From contig CAZLCX010000002.1 in the NCBI GenBank assembly GCA_964558325.1, positions 1-64,000 on the forward strand: a DNA stretch of 64,000 nt, in the 5' to 3' direction. The notes beneath the pieces are model-generated. The model ran no database searches. It saw only the letters and a program-made list of their open reading frames with translations, and had not been told where the DNA came from. Source of the DNA: Halonatronomonas sp964558325 (GTDB lineage: Bacteria > Bacillota > Halanaerobiia > Halanaerobiales > Halarsenatibacteraceae). The translations under genes were made by a program, and so were the position numbers. Within the stretch, counting starts at the first letter, position 1; each line of letters starts with the position of its first letter. Below, piece by piece: positions 9,799 to 19,707 of this stretch.

Positions 9799-10689
9799 AT
9801 GAAAGATAATCAAGATAACCAGGACAGATTAGTAAGAGCAATTACCAAAGATCGTCAGATCAGAGTTCTTTCAGTGAGAACAACTGATTTAGTTGAGGAG
9901 GCAAGAAAATTACATAATACTTCGCCTTTAGCTACTGCGGCTTTAGGCAGGACTCTTACAGGTGCTTTATTAGTGGCCTCACTTTTGAAGTCAGGACATG
10001 AAGTATCATTAACCATTGATGGCAGCGGTCCTCTAGGAAAAATAGTAGCTGAGGCTAATTATAAAGGTGAAGCCAGAGGTTACTTAAAAAATCCTGATGT
10101 TCATCTTCCCTTAAAAAACGGGAAGCTTGATGTAGCAGCTGGAGTTGGAGAGGGAGAGCTTACAGTCAGAAAAATGCTTGCTAATGGGAAACCCTATGAA
10201 GGGAGTACAAAACTAATTAGTGGAGAGATTGGAGAAGATCTTACCTATTACTTTACAGTCTCAGAACAGATTCCGTCTTCAGTTGGACTTGGGGTTTTAG
10301 TAGATAAAGATATGACTGTTAAAGCAGCCGGCGGGTTTTTAATTCAGGTAATGCCAGATGCTGCTGATGAAGATATAGATTTACTTGAAGCTAATATTGC
10401 AAATATAGAATCATTAAGTCGTCATATTGATGCCGGTAAAGGTCCTGAAGAAATTCTTGAATTATTAATGGGAGATATTTATTATCGAATATTGGAAAAG
10501 ACAGGAGTTAAGTATCATTGTCGTTGTAGCAGAGATAGAATTACTTTCCTGGTTAAAAGTCTATCCAGAGAAGAGATAGATTCGGTTCTGGAAGAATTAG
10601 GAGAAGTTGAAATACAGTGCCATTTTTGTGATCAGTCATATAGTTTTGATGAAAAAGAAATTAATGATATAATGAACGAAGAAAGTTAG
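9799..10689 (+). CDS. hslO: Redox-regulated chaperone Hsp33
   Basis: 296 aa, normal for Hsp33, a holdase that is activated by oxidation when it releases zinc. The C-terminal zinc site is intact: CRC near residue 242 and CHFC near residue 274, fitting the C-x-C...C-x2-C pattern. The N-terminal substrate-binding domain has the GPLGKIVAEA segment. It starts 8 bases after the permease gene. In an oxygen-sensitive organism it would protect proteins during oxidative exposure; this is inference from the family role. Confidence 0.95.
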   Translation: MKDNQDNQDRLVRAITKDRQIRVLSVRTTDLVEEARKLHNTSPLATAALGRTLTGALLVASLLKSGHEVSLTIDGSGPLGKIVAEANYKGEARGYLKNPDVHLPLKNGKLDVAAGVGEGELTVRKMLANGKPYEGSTKLISGEIGEDLTYYFTVSEQIPSSVGLGVLVDKDMTVKAAGGFLIQVMPDAADEDIDLLEANIANIESLSRHIDAGKGPEEILELLMGDIYYRILEKTGVKYHCRCSRDRITFLVKSLSREEIDSVLEELGEVEIQCHFCDQSYSFDEKEINDIMNEES

Positions 10690-10718
10690 ATATAATTTAA
10701 TAGGAGGTAAGATAAGAT

Positions 10719-12692
10719 ATGTTACAAAAATCTGCTAATATAGTTAAGGGTTTAGCTGTTGATGCCGTAGAAAAAGCTCAGTCAGGCCATCCTGGAATGC
10801 CAGTTGGCTGCGCTGAAATTGGAACACTCTTATATACAGAAATGATGGAACATAATCCTCAGGATCCAAATTGGCCAGATAGAGATAGGTTTGTTCTTTC
10901 CGCAGGCCATGGTTCGATGTTATTGTATAGTCTCTTGCACTTGAGTGGTTATGACCTTAGTCTTGATGATTTAAAAAATTTCAGGCAGCTTAATTCACCG
11001 ACTGCCGGTCATCCAGAATATGGTCATGCCCCAGGTATTGAAACAACTACTGGTCCACTGGGGCAGGGTATTGCTAATGCAGCAGGCATGGCCCTGGCTG
11101 AAGAGATGCTTGCAGCAAAGTTTAATCGCCCAGGCTATGAGATAGTAGATCATTATACTTATACAATTGCCGGTGATGGTTGCATGATGGAAGGTGTAAG
11201 CAGTGAAGCTGCTTCCCTCGCTGGCCATTTAGGTCTTGGCAAATTAATTGCTTTTTATGATTCAAATCAGATATCAATCGAAGGCAGTACTGATTTAGCC
11301 TTTACTGAAGATGTTGCTGAAAGATTTAAAAGTTATGACTGGCAGGTAATTGATAATGTAGATGGTCATGATTTTGATCAAATAAGGGATGCTGTCAGTA
11401 AAGCTAAAGCAGATCAGGATCGTCCAACTTTAATTGTTGCTAATACTAAAATTGCCCATGGTTCGCCTACAAAAGAAGGAAAGGCATCATCTCACGGAGC
11501 TCCCTTAGGCCAGGATGAAATTAAAGGTTTAAAGGCAAATATTGGTTTACCAGTTGATAAGAAGTTCTATATTTCAGATGAAGTTAAAGAATACTGGCAA
11601 AAGCAGGTAGCTGCAAAGGAGGAAGCTTATGATAACTGGGTAGAACTCTACTCAGAATGGAGAGATAAATTCCCTGAACTTGCTAAAAAATGGGATAAAG
11701 GTTATGAAGATATTCTGCCAGAGGATTTTGATAAATTAATAGCTGAATTTGATTTTAGTGGTAAAGAAGCTACCAGAAAATCCAGTGGCAGGGTTTTAAA
11801 TAAATTATATGCAGAGATTGACCATTTAGTCGGTGGTTCAGCAGACCTGGCACCGTCTACCAAGACTTATTTTGAAGAATTTGGAGAAGTACAAAAAAAC
11901 AGTTACTCTGGTCAGAATCTTCGTTTCGGTGTCCGGGAACATGCCATGGGAGCTATTACCAATGGGCTGGCTTTACATGGAGGTTTAAGGCCATTTACAG
12001 CTACCTTCTTAATATTCTCAGATTATATGCGCCCGGCAATTCGCCTGGCGGCTTTAATGGGTCAACCAGTAATCTATGTCTTCACCCATGATTCAATCTA
12101 TCTCGGTGAAGATGGTCCAACTCATCAACCTGTTGAGCAGCTTGAATCATTAAGATTAATACCAAATCTTACTGTTTTAAGACCAGCAGATGGCAGAGAA
12201 ACAGCCCTAGCCTGGCAGCAGGCTCTTGAAAAGAAAACTGGACCAACAGCACTTGTTTTAACAAGACAGGGGCTAGAACAACTTAAAGAATCAAATCCAG
12301 TCGGCTATAAGAACGGTGGCTATGCTGTTGAAGACTCAAATGATCCAGATGTAATTTTAATGGCAAGTGGAAGTGAAGTTTCGCTTGCTGTTAATGTTGC
12401 TCATCAGTTGGAGCAGGACATGATCTCTTCTCGGGTTATTTCAGTTCCGGATAGAGAGAGATTTACTCAAACTCTTTCAGATAATAGTTCTATGCTTGAA
12501 CCAGAAACAGCTTTAAGAGTTGTCCTTGAAGCCGGTGTCGGCCAGGGCTGGTTTAAATTTCTAGGTTCCCAGGATCTACTCTACACCGTAGAAACATTCG
12601 GTAAAAGTGCTCCAGGTGAAGAAGTAGGAAAAGATTTTGGCTTTTCAGTTGATAATATTGTTGCAGATATAAAAGATAATCTAGAAGATTAG
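10719..12692 (+). CDS. tkt: Transketolase
   Basis: 657 aa, full-length transketolase, a thiamine-diphosphate enzyme of the non-oxidative pentose phosphate pathway that moves two-carbon units between sugars. Motifs: SGHPGMP at the N-terminus, the GDGCMMEG ThDP-binding motif (G-D-G), and the pyrimidine domain with GVREHAMG and a THDSIYLGEDGPTHQP loop. The start is ATG 10719 with TAGGAGGT upstream. It is a single chain, not the split N/C form common in other anaerobes. Confidence 0.96.
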   Translation: MLQKSANIVKGLAVDAVEKAQSGHPGMPVGCAEIGTLLYTEMMEHNPQDPNWPDRDRFVLSAGHGSMLLYSLLHLSGYDLSLDDLKNFRQLNSPTAGHPEYGHAPGIETTTGPLGQGIANAAGMALAEEMLAAKFNRPGYEIVDHYTYTIAGDGCMMEGVSSEAASLAGHLGLGKLIAFYDSNQISIEGSTDLAFTEDVAERFKSYDWQVIDNVDGHDFDQIRDAVSKAKADQDRPTLIVANTKIAHGSPTKEGKASSHGAPLGQDEIKGLKANIGLPVDKKFYISDEVKEYWQKQVAAKEEAYDNWVELYSEWRDKFPELAKKWDKGYEDILPEDFDKLIAEFDFSGKEATRKSSGRVLNKLYAEIDHLVGGSADLAPSTKTYFEEFGEVQKNSYSGQNLRFGVREHAMGAITNGLALHGGLRPFTATFLIFSDYMRPAIRLAALMGQPVIYVFTHDSIYLGEDGPTHQPVEQLESLRLIPNLTVLRPADGRETALAWQQALEKKTGPTALVLTRQGLEQLKESNPVGYKNGGYAVEDSNDPDVILMASGSEVSLAVNVAHQLEQDMISSRVISVPDRERFTQTLSDNSSMLEPETALRVVLEAGVGQGWFKFLGSQDLLYTVETFGKSAPGEEVGKDFGFSVDNIVADIKDNLED

Positions 12693-12725
12693 TTCTGAAA
12701 AATATGCGGTCAGGTGGAGATATAT

Positions 12726-14603
12726 GTGCAGAAAAAGAAACTGAAATTAACAGTTATAATAACTCTAACTCTGATAATATTATTAAGTAGTTCAGGAACA
12801 ACAGGAGCTAATACAGAACATCCTGGTTTTACTGATTTTTTGGATGGAGTCTTTCAGCAGCAGCTGGAAGACTCCGACATACCAGGAATTATAGCTGTAG
12901 CAGTAGATGAAGATGGTTTGATCTATAGTAATAGTTTTGGCCATGCGAAGCTGGATGAAAATAAAGATTTGGATCCTGGAGAGACATTAGTCAGGACTGG
13001 TTCTACTGGTAAAATCTTTACCTGGTTAGCCTTACTCCAACAGGCTGAGGCAGGGAATGTTGATTTAGAAGAAGATATAAATTATTACCTGCCAGAAAAT
13101 CTTCAATTTGATTATGGCCAAAATGACTCAATTAAAGTAATTGATTTAATGACCCATACTTCAGGTTTTGAAGATATTCTGCTAGGTATTATGGATGAAT
13201 CTGTTGATGATCTAGTCAGTTTAGAAGATTATCTCGAGGAGACAAGACCAGAGATTGTTAGGGAACCAGGCAGGATACCAGCTTATTCAAATTATGGGAC
13301 GACTCTTGCAGCTTATATAATAGAACAAGTAACTGGTCTTAGTTATCATCAATATTTAGAGAAAAACATTTTTAACCCTCTTCGAATGAATAAGAGCAGT
13401 TCCCGACAGGATATTTCTACTGATTCAGAGTTAGCAGATAATATCTCTACTGGCTATTTTAATGATAAAGGGTTTTTAAAAGCAGGAGAATTTGAAATTT
13501 TTCAGGAATATCCTGCCGGTGGTCATACTGTTACAGGTTATGATATGGCAAACCTAATGTTAGGTATTTTAAATGACGGCGAATTATTAGGCTGGAGATT
13601 TTTGAGTGAAGAATATAATGACAAATTATTTGAAAGAGCTTTCTCGATAGATGAAGAGATGGCAGGCTGGACCCATGGATTAATGGAGCTGAATCTTAAA
13701 AATCAGACTATTTACTGGCATGGTGGAGACACTTTGCAGTTTCATACCGGACTTTTTTTTATTCCTGAAGAGGAGATGGCAATCTTTGTTGCTTATAATG
13801 GCCCAGGGGGAACAATGGCCAGGCTTGATTTAATCAAGGCCCTGGATAGGCAGTATTATGCTGAAGATCAATATCAGGTGGTGACCAGCGGAGAAGAATT
13901 AACCAGAGATGATTATCAGGGAGAGTATTTACAATCGAGGAGAAATTATAGCAGTCCTGAAAAATTAATTTCCCGCCTGTCTCAGATTGAAATTGCAATA
14001 GAAGATAATTATTTAATTGTTGATGGCTTTGAAAAAGAGCGCTATTATAAATTAGAAGATGATAGATTTATTAATCAGGCAGGTACTGAAGAAATTAAAT
14101 TTTACAGAAAAGAAGATGGTACAATAGATTATTTTGCCTACAAAAATAATCCGACAGCTGTCTTTTCAAAGGTTTCTTTATTGGAATCAGCCCGTCTCCA
14201 CTTATTAATTTTAGGTTTGGCAGTTCTGGTATTTTTAATTACGCCTTTCTCTAATTTGATTTCATTATTTAAAAGCAGGAAAGTTTCAAGCTTTGAAGAT
14301 AGAGAAAAAATTCCATCCTGGCCAGGTATTATTCTTTCTTTAATAGGATTAGTTTATCTGTTTGTTCAGGCAAGAATATTTATCTATTTAATGGATAATC
14401 CATATAGTTGGCCAGAAATTACTGGTTTATTAAGTATAGCCCCAATAATTATGATTTTAATATTATTATTAATGGTCTATCAGTTAATAAAATTTGGTCC
14501 ACTTGCAAAAAGGTTTATTTCCCAGTTAATATTAGTTCTGGTAGGAACAGCTCTTATATTACTTTTATATTATTATAACTTTATTGGGTTTTTGGTATTT
14601 TAA
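12726..14603 (+). CDS. Serine hydrolase, beta-lactamase class C/PBP4-like, membrane-anchored
   Basis: About 625 aa. After a signal peptide (residues 1-30, hydrophobic core TVIITLTLIILL) comes a class-C-type serine hydrolase domain with the S-x-x-K motif at residue 93 (STGK), a YSN motif and a WHGG motif equivalent to KTG. The C-terminal third carries about four membrane helices, so the enzyme is probably extracytoplasmic and anchored. The frame is open from GTG 12714, but GTG 12726 is better spaced behind GGTGGAG (12713-12719). Relatives include D-aminopeptidases, esterases and penicillin-binding enzymes; substrate is unknown, and this should not be read as a resistance gene. Confidence 0.85.
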   Translation: MQKKKLKLTVIITLTLIILLSSSGTTGANTEHPGFTDFLDGVFQQQLEDSDIPGIIAVAVDEDGLIYSNSFGHAKLDENKDLDPGETLVRTGSTGKIFTWLALLQQAEAGNVDLEEDINYYLPENLQFDYGQNDSIKVIDLMTHTSGFEDILLGIMDESVDDLVSLEDYLEETRPEIVREPGRIPAYSNYGTTLAAYIIEQVTGLSYHQYLEKNIFNPLRMNKSSSRQDISTDSELADNISTGYFNDKGFLKAGEFEIFQEYPAGGHTVTGYDMANLMLGILNDGELLGWRFLSEEYNDKLFERAFSIDEEMAGWTHGLMELNLKNQTIYWHGGDTLQFHTGLFFIPEEEMAIFVAYNGPGGTMARLDLIKALDRQYYAEDQYQVVTSGEELTRDDYQGEYLQSRRNYSSPEKLISRLSQIEIAIEDNYLIVDGFEKERYYKLEDDRFINQAGTEEIKFYRKEDGTIDYFAYKNNPTAVFSKVSLLESARLHLLILGLAVLVFLITPFSNLISLFKSRKVSSFEDREKIPSWPGIILSLIGLVYLFVQARIFIYLMDNPYSWPEITGLLSIAPIIMILILLLMVYQLIKFGPLAKRFISQLILVLVGTALILLLYYYNFIGFLVF

Positions 14604-14647
14604 TAATTTAGCTGTAAGCTTTTTGAATTATAAGGAGGATGATTGAA

Positions 14648-16810
14648 TTGACTGCCCAGCAGGAACAGGAGGATTATATTTTCGCTTTAGATATAGGGAC
14701 AAGAACACTAATCGGTGTATTAATGGTAAAAGAAGGCGAAAAATATGAAGTTTTAACTTCAAGGGTTATTTATCATTCAACTAGGGCTATGATGGATGGA
14801 CAGATTCATAATATCCAGGAGGTAGCCAGTCGCTGTAGTTCTTTAATAACTGATATAGAAGAAGAATCTGGTCTTAAAATTAAAAAAGTTGCGCTGGCAG
14901 CTGCTGGTAGAGCTTTAGAAACAGTTGAGGTCACAGGGGAAATAGATTTTAACCAGAAAAAAACAGTTAAAGCAGAAGATATAAATGCTTTAGAATTTTC
15001 CGCTATTCAGCAGGCCCAGGAAGAAGTTGTAAAAAGATCAGAAAAGAATAGTAAAGCTGATTACCATTTTGTTGGTTATTCAGTTAGAGAATTTCGATTA
15101 GATGATATGTTTTTAACTGATCTCCATCAACAAAGGGGTAGTAATATTCAGGCAGATTTAATAGTTACATTTTTGCCTCAGGTAGTTGTAGATTCTTTGC
15201 TGGCAGTTATTAATGAACTGGGCTTAGAAGTTTCAGGTTTAACTTTAGAACCTATTGCTGCTTCAAAAGTAGTTATCCCAAGAGATATGTATAATTTTAA
15301 TCTGGCTTTAGTTGACATTGGAGCTGGAACTGCTGATATAGCCGTAACCAAGTCCGGATCGATGATAGGCTATGGTATGGTTCCTGTTGCTGGTGATGAG
15401 ATTACTGAAAAAATAGCAGAAAAATATTTGATTGATTATCATTCAGCTGAAGATATAAAATGTGGGCTTGATAATTCTGATAAATTTGAAGTAAAAAATG
15501 CAATTGGCATGACTACTGAAATTCAAAAAAAAGATATAATAGAAGTTATTTCCGGTCAGATAGAATCAATGGCTGGTCTAATAGCTGAAAAGATTCTAAA
15601 GATAAATAATGAGCCACCTAAAGCAGTAATTTGTATCGGCGGAGGTAGTTTAACTCCTAATTTTACAGAAAAATTAGCTGAATTACTAAATTTGCCTTCT
15701 GATAGGGTTGGGATTAGGGATGCAGATGACCTCAGGAATATTAAGGGTAAAGTTAAAGATATTGCTGGAACCCAGACTATAACTCCTATCGGAATAGGAA
15801 TAATTGCTGATCAGAATAAAGAAAAAACAATCTTTACTAGAGTATCTGTTAATGGGGAGGATGTTCGATTATTTTCTTTACAGCAGCCGTTAGTAAGAGA
15901 TGCTTTAATATCTGCCAGTGTAGATCCTAAATTGATACAGGGAAGGCCTGGGAAAGGAATAACCTGCACAGTTAATGGTGAACTTAAAACTATCCCAGGT
16001 GAATTTGGTTCTCCTGGTTATGTTAAATTAAATGGAGAAGAAGTTGAACTTAATCAGGAACTTAAAAATGGAGATAAAATAGAATTTAAATCAGGGCGTA
16101 AAGGAAGTGATGCTAGAGCTAGAATTAAAGATCTTTTTTCAGATGATATGTTAGAGGAAAAGGTTATCCAATATCAGGGAGAAAATATATCTATAAAACC
16201 GAAAATAGAAGTGGATGGTTGTTTAGTTGAATCTGATTTAAGGGTAAAAGATGGTATGGAGATAGAGTTTATGCCGGTTAAAACTATAGGCCAGGCAATC
16301 CGCAATTTGCTTGAGTTAGATTATATTCCTGAAAATAACTATATCAAAGCTAATATTTCTGGAAAAGAAAAATTTTTACCAAGAAGCGAATGGTTTATAA
16401 CAGATGGTTCTAGACCACTAGATTTATCATCTCCTTTAAAACATAAGCAAAATATAGAAGTAAAAAGAATGGGAAAAGTCGAGACAGTTAATGACTTATT
16501 GAATTATCTTGATTTTGAAAAAAATAAAACAGAATTATTTTTTAATGGGAGCCGACTGGTAATAGATGAAAAAATCTCTTCAATTAAAATAAATGGGGAA
16601 GAAGTAAGTTTCAATTATAAATTAAAAAATGAAGATAGCATAGAGTTCGTTAATAAAAAGTTAACTGTAGATCAAACTTTAGATATAATTAATTATAGCC
16701 TTTCAGATAAAATGAAAGAGAATGCCAGAATTTTTATCAATGGAGAAGAAGGAGAATTTAAAGATAGTTTAAAAACAGGTGACAGAATAAAACTAAAATT
16801 TATCAAATAA
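14648..16810 (+). CDS. FtsA-like actin-fold ATPase with C-terminal beta-grasp-like repeats
   Basis: About 720 aa. The N-terminal 390 residues resemble FtsA: FALDIGTRT phosphate-1 motif, an SHS2/1C-like insert, VDIGAGTADIAV phosphate-2 and an ICIGGGSLTPNF adenosine motif. The remaining 330 residues are unlike FtsA. They contain several repeats in which a T-(V/I)-x-D/Q-x-L-L helix is followed by strands reading like NGEEVxxxxxLKNGDxIEF, the pattern of ThiS/MoaD-type beta-grasp domains; four such NG...GD units can be seen between about residues 465 and 720. The gene is not next to ftsZ. TTG 14648 is chosen because the alternative ATG 14639 abuts the GGAGG. Similar long FtsA-like proteins occur in Clostridia but I know of no assigned function. 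Confidence 0.8.
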   Translation: MTAQQEQEDYIFALDIGTRTLIGVLMVKEGEKYEVLTSRVIYHSTRAMMDGQIHNIQEVASRCSSLITDIEEESGLKIKKVALAAAGRALETVEVTGEIDFNQKKTVKAEDINALEFSAIQQAQEEVVKRSEKNSKADYHFVGYSVREFRLDDMFLTDLHQQRGSNIQADLIVTFLPQVVVDSLLAVINELGLEVSGLTLEPIAASKVVIPRDMYNFNLALVDIGAGTADIAVTKSGSMIGYGMVPVAGDEITEKIAEKYLIDYHSAEDIKCGLDNSDKFEVKNAIGMTTEIQKKDIIEVISGQIESMAGLIAEKILKINNEPPKAVICIGGGSLTPNFTEKLAELLNLPSDRVGIRDADDLRNIKGKVKDIAGTQTITPIGIGIIADQNKEKTIFTRVSVNGEDVRLFSLQQPLVRDALISASVDPKLIQGRPGKGITCTVNGELKTIPGEFGSPGYVKLNGEEVELNQELKNGDKIEFKSGRKGSDARARIKDLFSDDMLEEKVIQYQGENISIKPKIEVDGCLVESDLRVKDGMEIEFMPVKTIGQAIRNLLELDYIPENNYIKANISGKEKFLPRSEWFITDGSRPLDLSSPLKHKQNIEVKRMGKVETVNDLLNYLDFEKNKTELFFNGSRLVIDEKISSIKINGEEVSFNYKLKNEDSIEFVNKKLTVDQTLDIINYSLSDKMKENARIFINGEEGEFKDSLKTGDRIKLKFIK

Positions 16811-16821
16811 GGGGGATGATG

Positions 16822-17187
16822 ATGGCTAAATTAAAAGGAATGATAAGTTTTTTTGGTGCGAAAGATTTAGAAACAGTTTCTCAATTTTACCTCCAGATAC
16901 CAGGTATAGAATTATATAAAGATCAGGGTAAATGCTTGATTTTTAAAGTAGATGGCGGAGGTTACTTAGGTTTCTGTAGGCATTTAAAAGAGACTCCTGG
17001 TGATCAAAGCCCAATCATTACTCTTCTAACGGAAGATAAAGCTTCAGTTGATAGAGTTTTTGAAAGATTTAAAGAAGCTATGATAGAAACCAAAGAATCT
17101 CCTGAATTAAATAGAGAGTTTGGCATCTATCATTTTTTCCTTAAAGATCCTACAGGTTATACTCTAGAAATACAAACTTTTATTTAA
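16822..17187 (+). CDS. VOC (glyoxalase/dioxygenase-fold) family protein
   Basis: About 121 aa, one pair of beta-alpha-beta-beta-beta modules. It shows the F-GAKDLE-V--FY start and the DPTGYTLEIQTF end typical of small VOC proteins. Three consecutive ATG codons occur (16816, 16819, 16822); the last is best spaced behind GGGGG (16811-16815). No substrate can be assigned; many family members bind metals, antibiotics or small electrophiles. It sits 5 bases after the FtsA-like gene and is probably co-transcribed. Confidence 0.8.
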   Translation: MAKLKGMISFFGAKDLETVSQFYLQIPGIELYKDQGKCLIFKVDGGGYLGFCRHLKETPGDQSPIITLLTEDKASVDRVFERFKEAMIETKESPELNREFGIYHFFLKDPTGYTLEIQTFI

Positions 17188-17191
17188 GTCT

Positions 17192-17611
17192 TTAGCTGGC
17201 CAGAAAAGCAACTATAATACCCAGGAGTATACCTGCAAATATTTCAAAAGGGGTATGGCCAATAAGTTCTTTTAATTCTTTTTTAATATATTCTCTTTCC
17301 TCTTCAAGTCGAGTTAGGTCTAAATCTTGAACCAGTCTGTTGATAACGTTTGCCTGTTCACCAACTGCTCTTCTGACACCACCGGCATCGTAGATAATTA
17401 TTAGTGAAAAAACTGTAACAATAGCAAATAGGTCAGAATCAAGCCCATGTTTAATACCAATCATAGCGGTTAAGGATGTAACAAAAGCGGCATGAGAACT
17501 GGGCATTCCTCCTGAGCCAATAATTCTATAAAATCTGGGAGGAAAGACAGTAAAAATTTTTAAAACTTGAGCTAATAACAAGGCTGTTAGAGCTGCCGTT
17601 AAAGGTTGCAT
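17192..17611 (-). CDS. Divergent PAP2 family membrane protein (DUF212)
   Basis: 139 aa with about four membrane helices. It has the GMPSSHAAFVTSL motif and a YDAGGVRRAVGEQA motif, corresponding to the phosphatase histidine and arginine signatures of the YuiD/DUF212 branch of acid phosphatases. These proteins are predicted lipid- or undecaprenyl-phosphate phosphatases, but function is not firmly known. It converges on the VOC gene with only 4 bases between stops and diverges from folC. Confidence 0.88.
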   Translation of the reverse strand: MQPLTAALTALLLAQVLKIFTVFPPRFYRIIGSGGMPSSHAAFVTSLTAMIGIKHGLDSDLFAIVTVFSLIIIYDAGGVRRAVGEQANVINRLVQDLDLTRLEEEREYIKKELKELIGHTPFEIFAGILLGIIVAFLAS

Positions 17612-17734
17612 TTAATATTAATACCCCCAAACAAAAATTATTCAAGAAATTATTGATAGTAATATTATTTTATAATATAATTAGTGAAGTTGACAAGTCT
17701 ATATTAATATTTATTTATAAAGTTAGGTGAGATA

Positions 17735-19042
17735 ATGAATTCAGCTCTAGATTTTATAAACTCGTTACCAATGTTTGGAACTGATGAAGGTTTTAAACCT
17801 GGTTTAAATAGAGTTAGTAAATTAATAAAACTCTTGGAATTTAATCTTGAAAACCTTAATTTTATTCATGTGGCAGGAAGCAATGGAAAAGGTTCAACGA
17901 TTGCAATGTTAAATTCAATATATAAACAGGCTGGTTATAAAGTAGGTAAATATATTTCCCCCCATGTGAAAACCTTTAATGAAAGAATTCAAATAAATAG
18001 TCAGGATATTACTGATAAAGAATTAAATAAACTAATTAAAATTATCAAACCTTTCTATGAAGAAGAAATACACTGGCAGGATATTGGTAAACCAACTTTT
18101 TTTGAAGTAGTTACTGTTATAGCTTTATATTATTTTTATTTGAATATGCCAGATATAATTTTATTAGAGACAGGTTTAGGTGGTAGGTATGATGCAACCA
18201 ATGTAATTCCTTCTCCTTTATTATCAATAATAACAAGAATTGAACTGGAGCATACGGAATATTTAGGGGATAAGATATCTTTAATAGCAAAGGAGAAAGC
18301 TGGTATAATAAAAGAGGACAGCATTGTTGTTACAGGGGAAACTAAAAAAGAAGCTTTAGATGTAATTAAGGATAAAGCGGCTTCAGTTGGAGCTACTTTT
18401 TATAAAAGTAAAAACTTTTTTAATTTATCTCGTATCAAAGAAAATCTTAAAGAACAGGAATTTGAAGTTAATTTTAATAACCTTTCTTACAAAATGAAAA
18501 TGTCTTTAAAAGGTAGATATCAGCTGGAGAATGCTGAAGTAACTTTATCAGCAGTTCAAATATTGCAGTCTGTTTTTCCAGTCAGCATTGAGGAGATAAA
18601 AATAGGTTTAAATAATGTCGAATGGCCTGGAAGACTGGAAGTTATAAATGAAGAACCACCGGTTATTCTTGATGGTTCTCATACTGCCGAAGGCGTTAAG
18701 ACTTTGGTAAACTTTTTAAAAGATAATTTTAATGATAATTATAAATTTAAAGTTGTACTGGCTGTTCTTAAAGATAAAGATATTAAATCAATTATAGATA
18801 ACTTATTATTTAGTGAGAATGTTGAATTGATTTTTACAGAAAATAATTCTTTTAGAGCTCTAAGGGTAAAAGACCTTAATATTAGTTCTAATAGTAGAAT
18901 AAAAAAAAGTAATAAAAAACTTTTAGAAACAGTCGAAGAGCAATTGAAAAAACAGAAATTAAATGAAGTCATTTCAATCACCGGTTCTCTTTCTTCAGTT
19001 ATTGAATTAAGAGATTATCTGCTAAAAAGAAACAGGGGGTGA
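17735..19042 (+). CDS. folC: Folylpolyglutamate synthase/dihydrofolate synthase
   Basis: 435 aa Mur-ligase-family enzyme that adds glutamate to folates. P-loop is seen as AGSNGKGST near residue 45-53, followed by ETGLGGRYDATN and a C-terminal ILDGSHTAEG ligand-binding motif. Start ATG 17735 is preceded by AGGTGAG. A TTGACA box occurs at 17690 in the divergent intergenic region but a well-placed -10 is not clear. The SPOR-domain gene follows with overlapping ends. Confidence 0.95.
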   Translation: MNSALDFINSLPMFGTDEGFKPGLNRVSKLIKLLEFNLENLNFIHVAGSNGKGSTIAMLNSIYKQAGYKVGKYISPHVKTFNERIQINSQDITDKELNKLIKIIKPFYEEEIHWQDIGKPTFFEVVTVIALYYFYLNMPDIILLETGLGGRYDATNVIPSPLLSIITRIELEHTEYLGDKISLIAKEKAGIIKEDSIVVTGETKKEALDVIKDKAASVGATFYKSKNFFNLSRIKENLKEQEFEVNFNNLSYKMKMSLKGRYQLENAEVTLSAVQILQSVFPVSIEEIKIGLNNVEWPGRLEVINEEPPVILDGSHTAEGVKTLVNFLKDNFNDNYKFKVVLAVLKDKDIKSIIDNLLFSENVELIFTENNSFRALRVKDLNISSNSRIKKSNKKLLETVEEQLKKQKLNEVISITGSLSSVIELRDYLLKRNRG

Positions 19043-19047
19043 TTAGT

Positions 19048-19596
19048 TTGGGTAAAAGATCTGATAGGAGAAAAAATAAATCTAATAATTTTAGATTTAT
19101 TATTCTCTTAATATTATTATCAATGATAGCAATATTTATTGGCTTTCAAGTAGGAAATAGTTTTTTTGCAAGTCAGATGGAATCTGACCAGGAAGAAATG
19201 GAAATATATGAAGCTGTTCCAGAGTCTGAAGATATAGAAGAGGATGAAATAGAAGAAGATGTAACTAATGAAGAAATAGTTACTCCAGGAGAAGAAAATG
19301 AGATCTCAGGCGAGGAAGTCCTTGATGATTCAGAAGACAATGAAGCGATGGAGGAAACAAATTCAGATACAACTGAAAATGATGCAGAATTTTATATTCA
19401 GGTAGGAGCTTTTGGTAATGGAGAAAATGCTGACAATTTATTGGAAGATCTTGAAGGCCGGGGATTTCAGGGAAGAATAAATGGTTCTGAACCTTATAGG
19501 GTTCAAATTGTTGGCGGAAATACTAGAGATGATGCCGAAGAAATTGCTAATGAATTACAGAGTTTAGGTTTTGAAACTTTAATAATTACTGAATAA
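19048..19596 (+). CDS. SPOR domain-containing membrane protein
   Basis: About 182 aa. A basic cytoplasmic start (KRSDRRKNK) is followed by one membrane helix (about residues 11-33), a very acidic Glu/Asp-rich linker of about 70 residues, and a C-terminal SPOR domain (FYIQVGAFGNGENA...). SPOR domains bind denuded peptidoglycan glycan strands at division sites. The frame is open from GTG 19039, which overlaps the folC stop, but TTG 19048 is correctly spaced from GGGGGTG (19035-19041). The acidic linker suits an exported region in saline medium, which is inference. Confidence 0.85.
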   Translation: MGKRSDRRKNKSNNFRFIILLILLSMIAIFIGFQVGNSFFASQMESDQEEMEIYEAVPESEDIEEDEIEEDVTNEEIVTPGEENEISGEEVLDDSEDNEAMEETNSDTTENDAEFYIQVGAFGNGENADNLLEDLEGRGFQGRINGSEPYRVQIVGGNTRDDAEEIANELQSLGFETLIITE

Positions 19597-19641
19597 ATTA
19601 TTGTTTTAAATATTTAATAAGTATGTTATTAATTTAACGTC

Positions 19642-19670
19642 TTGCTATTATTCCAATCTTAGTTTATAAT
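19642..19670 (+). promoter_or_regulatory. Sigma-A-type promoter of the rnf operon
   Basis: TTGCTA at 19642-19647 and TATAAT at 19665-19670 with a 17-base spacer, 38 bases before rnfC. The -10 matches consensus exactly. It stands in the only gap between the SPOR gene and the six-gene rnf unit. Confidence 0.75.
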
Positions 19671-19707
19671 AGTATGTGGAAATTTTATTGTGAGGTGAAT
19701 ATAAAAA

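Noticed and set aside
12726..14603. Beta-lactam resistance gene
   Set aside because: The S-x-x-K/YSN/HGG hydrolase family is broad and the membrane tail is unlike true beta-lactamases.
17690..17721. Promoter before folC (TTGACA at 17690)
   Set aside because: A TATAAA exists but the spacer is 20 bases; no -10 at the right distance.
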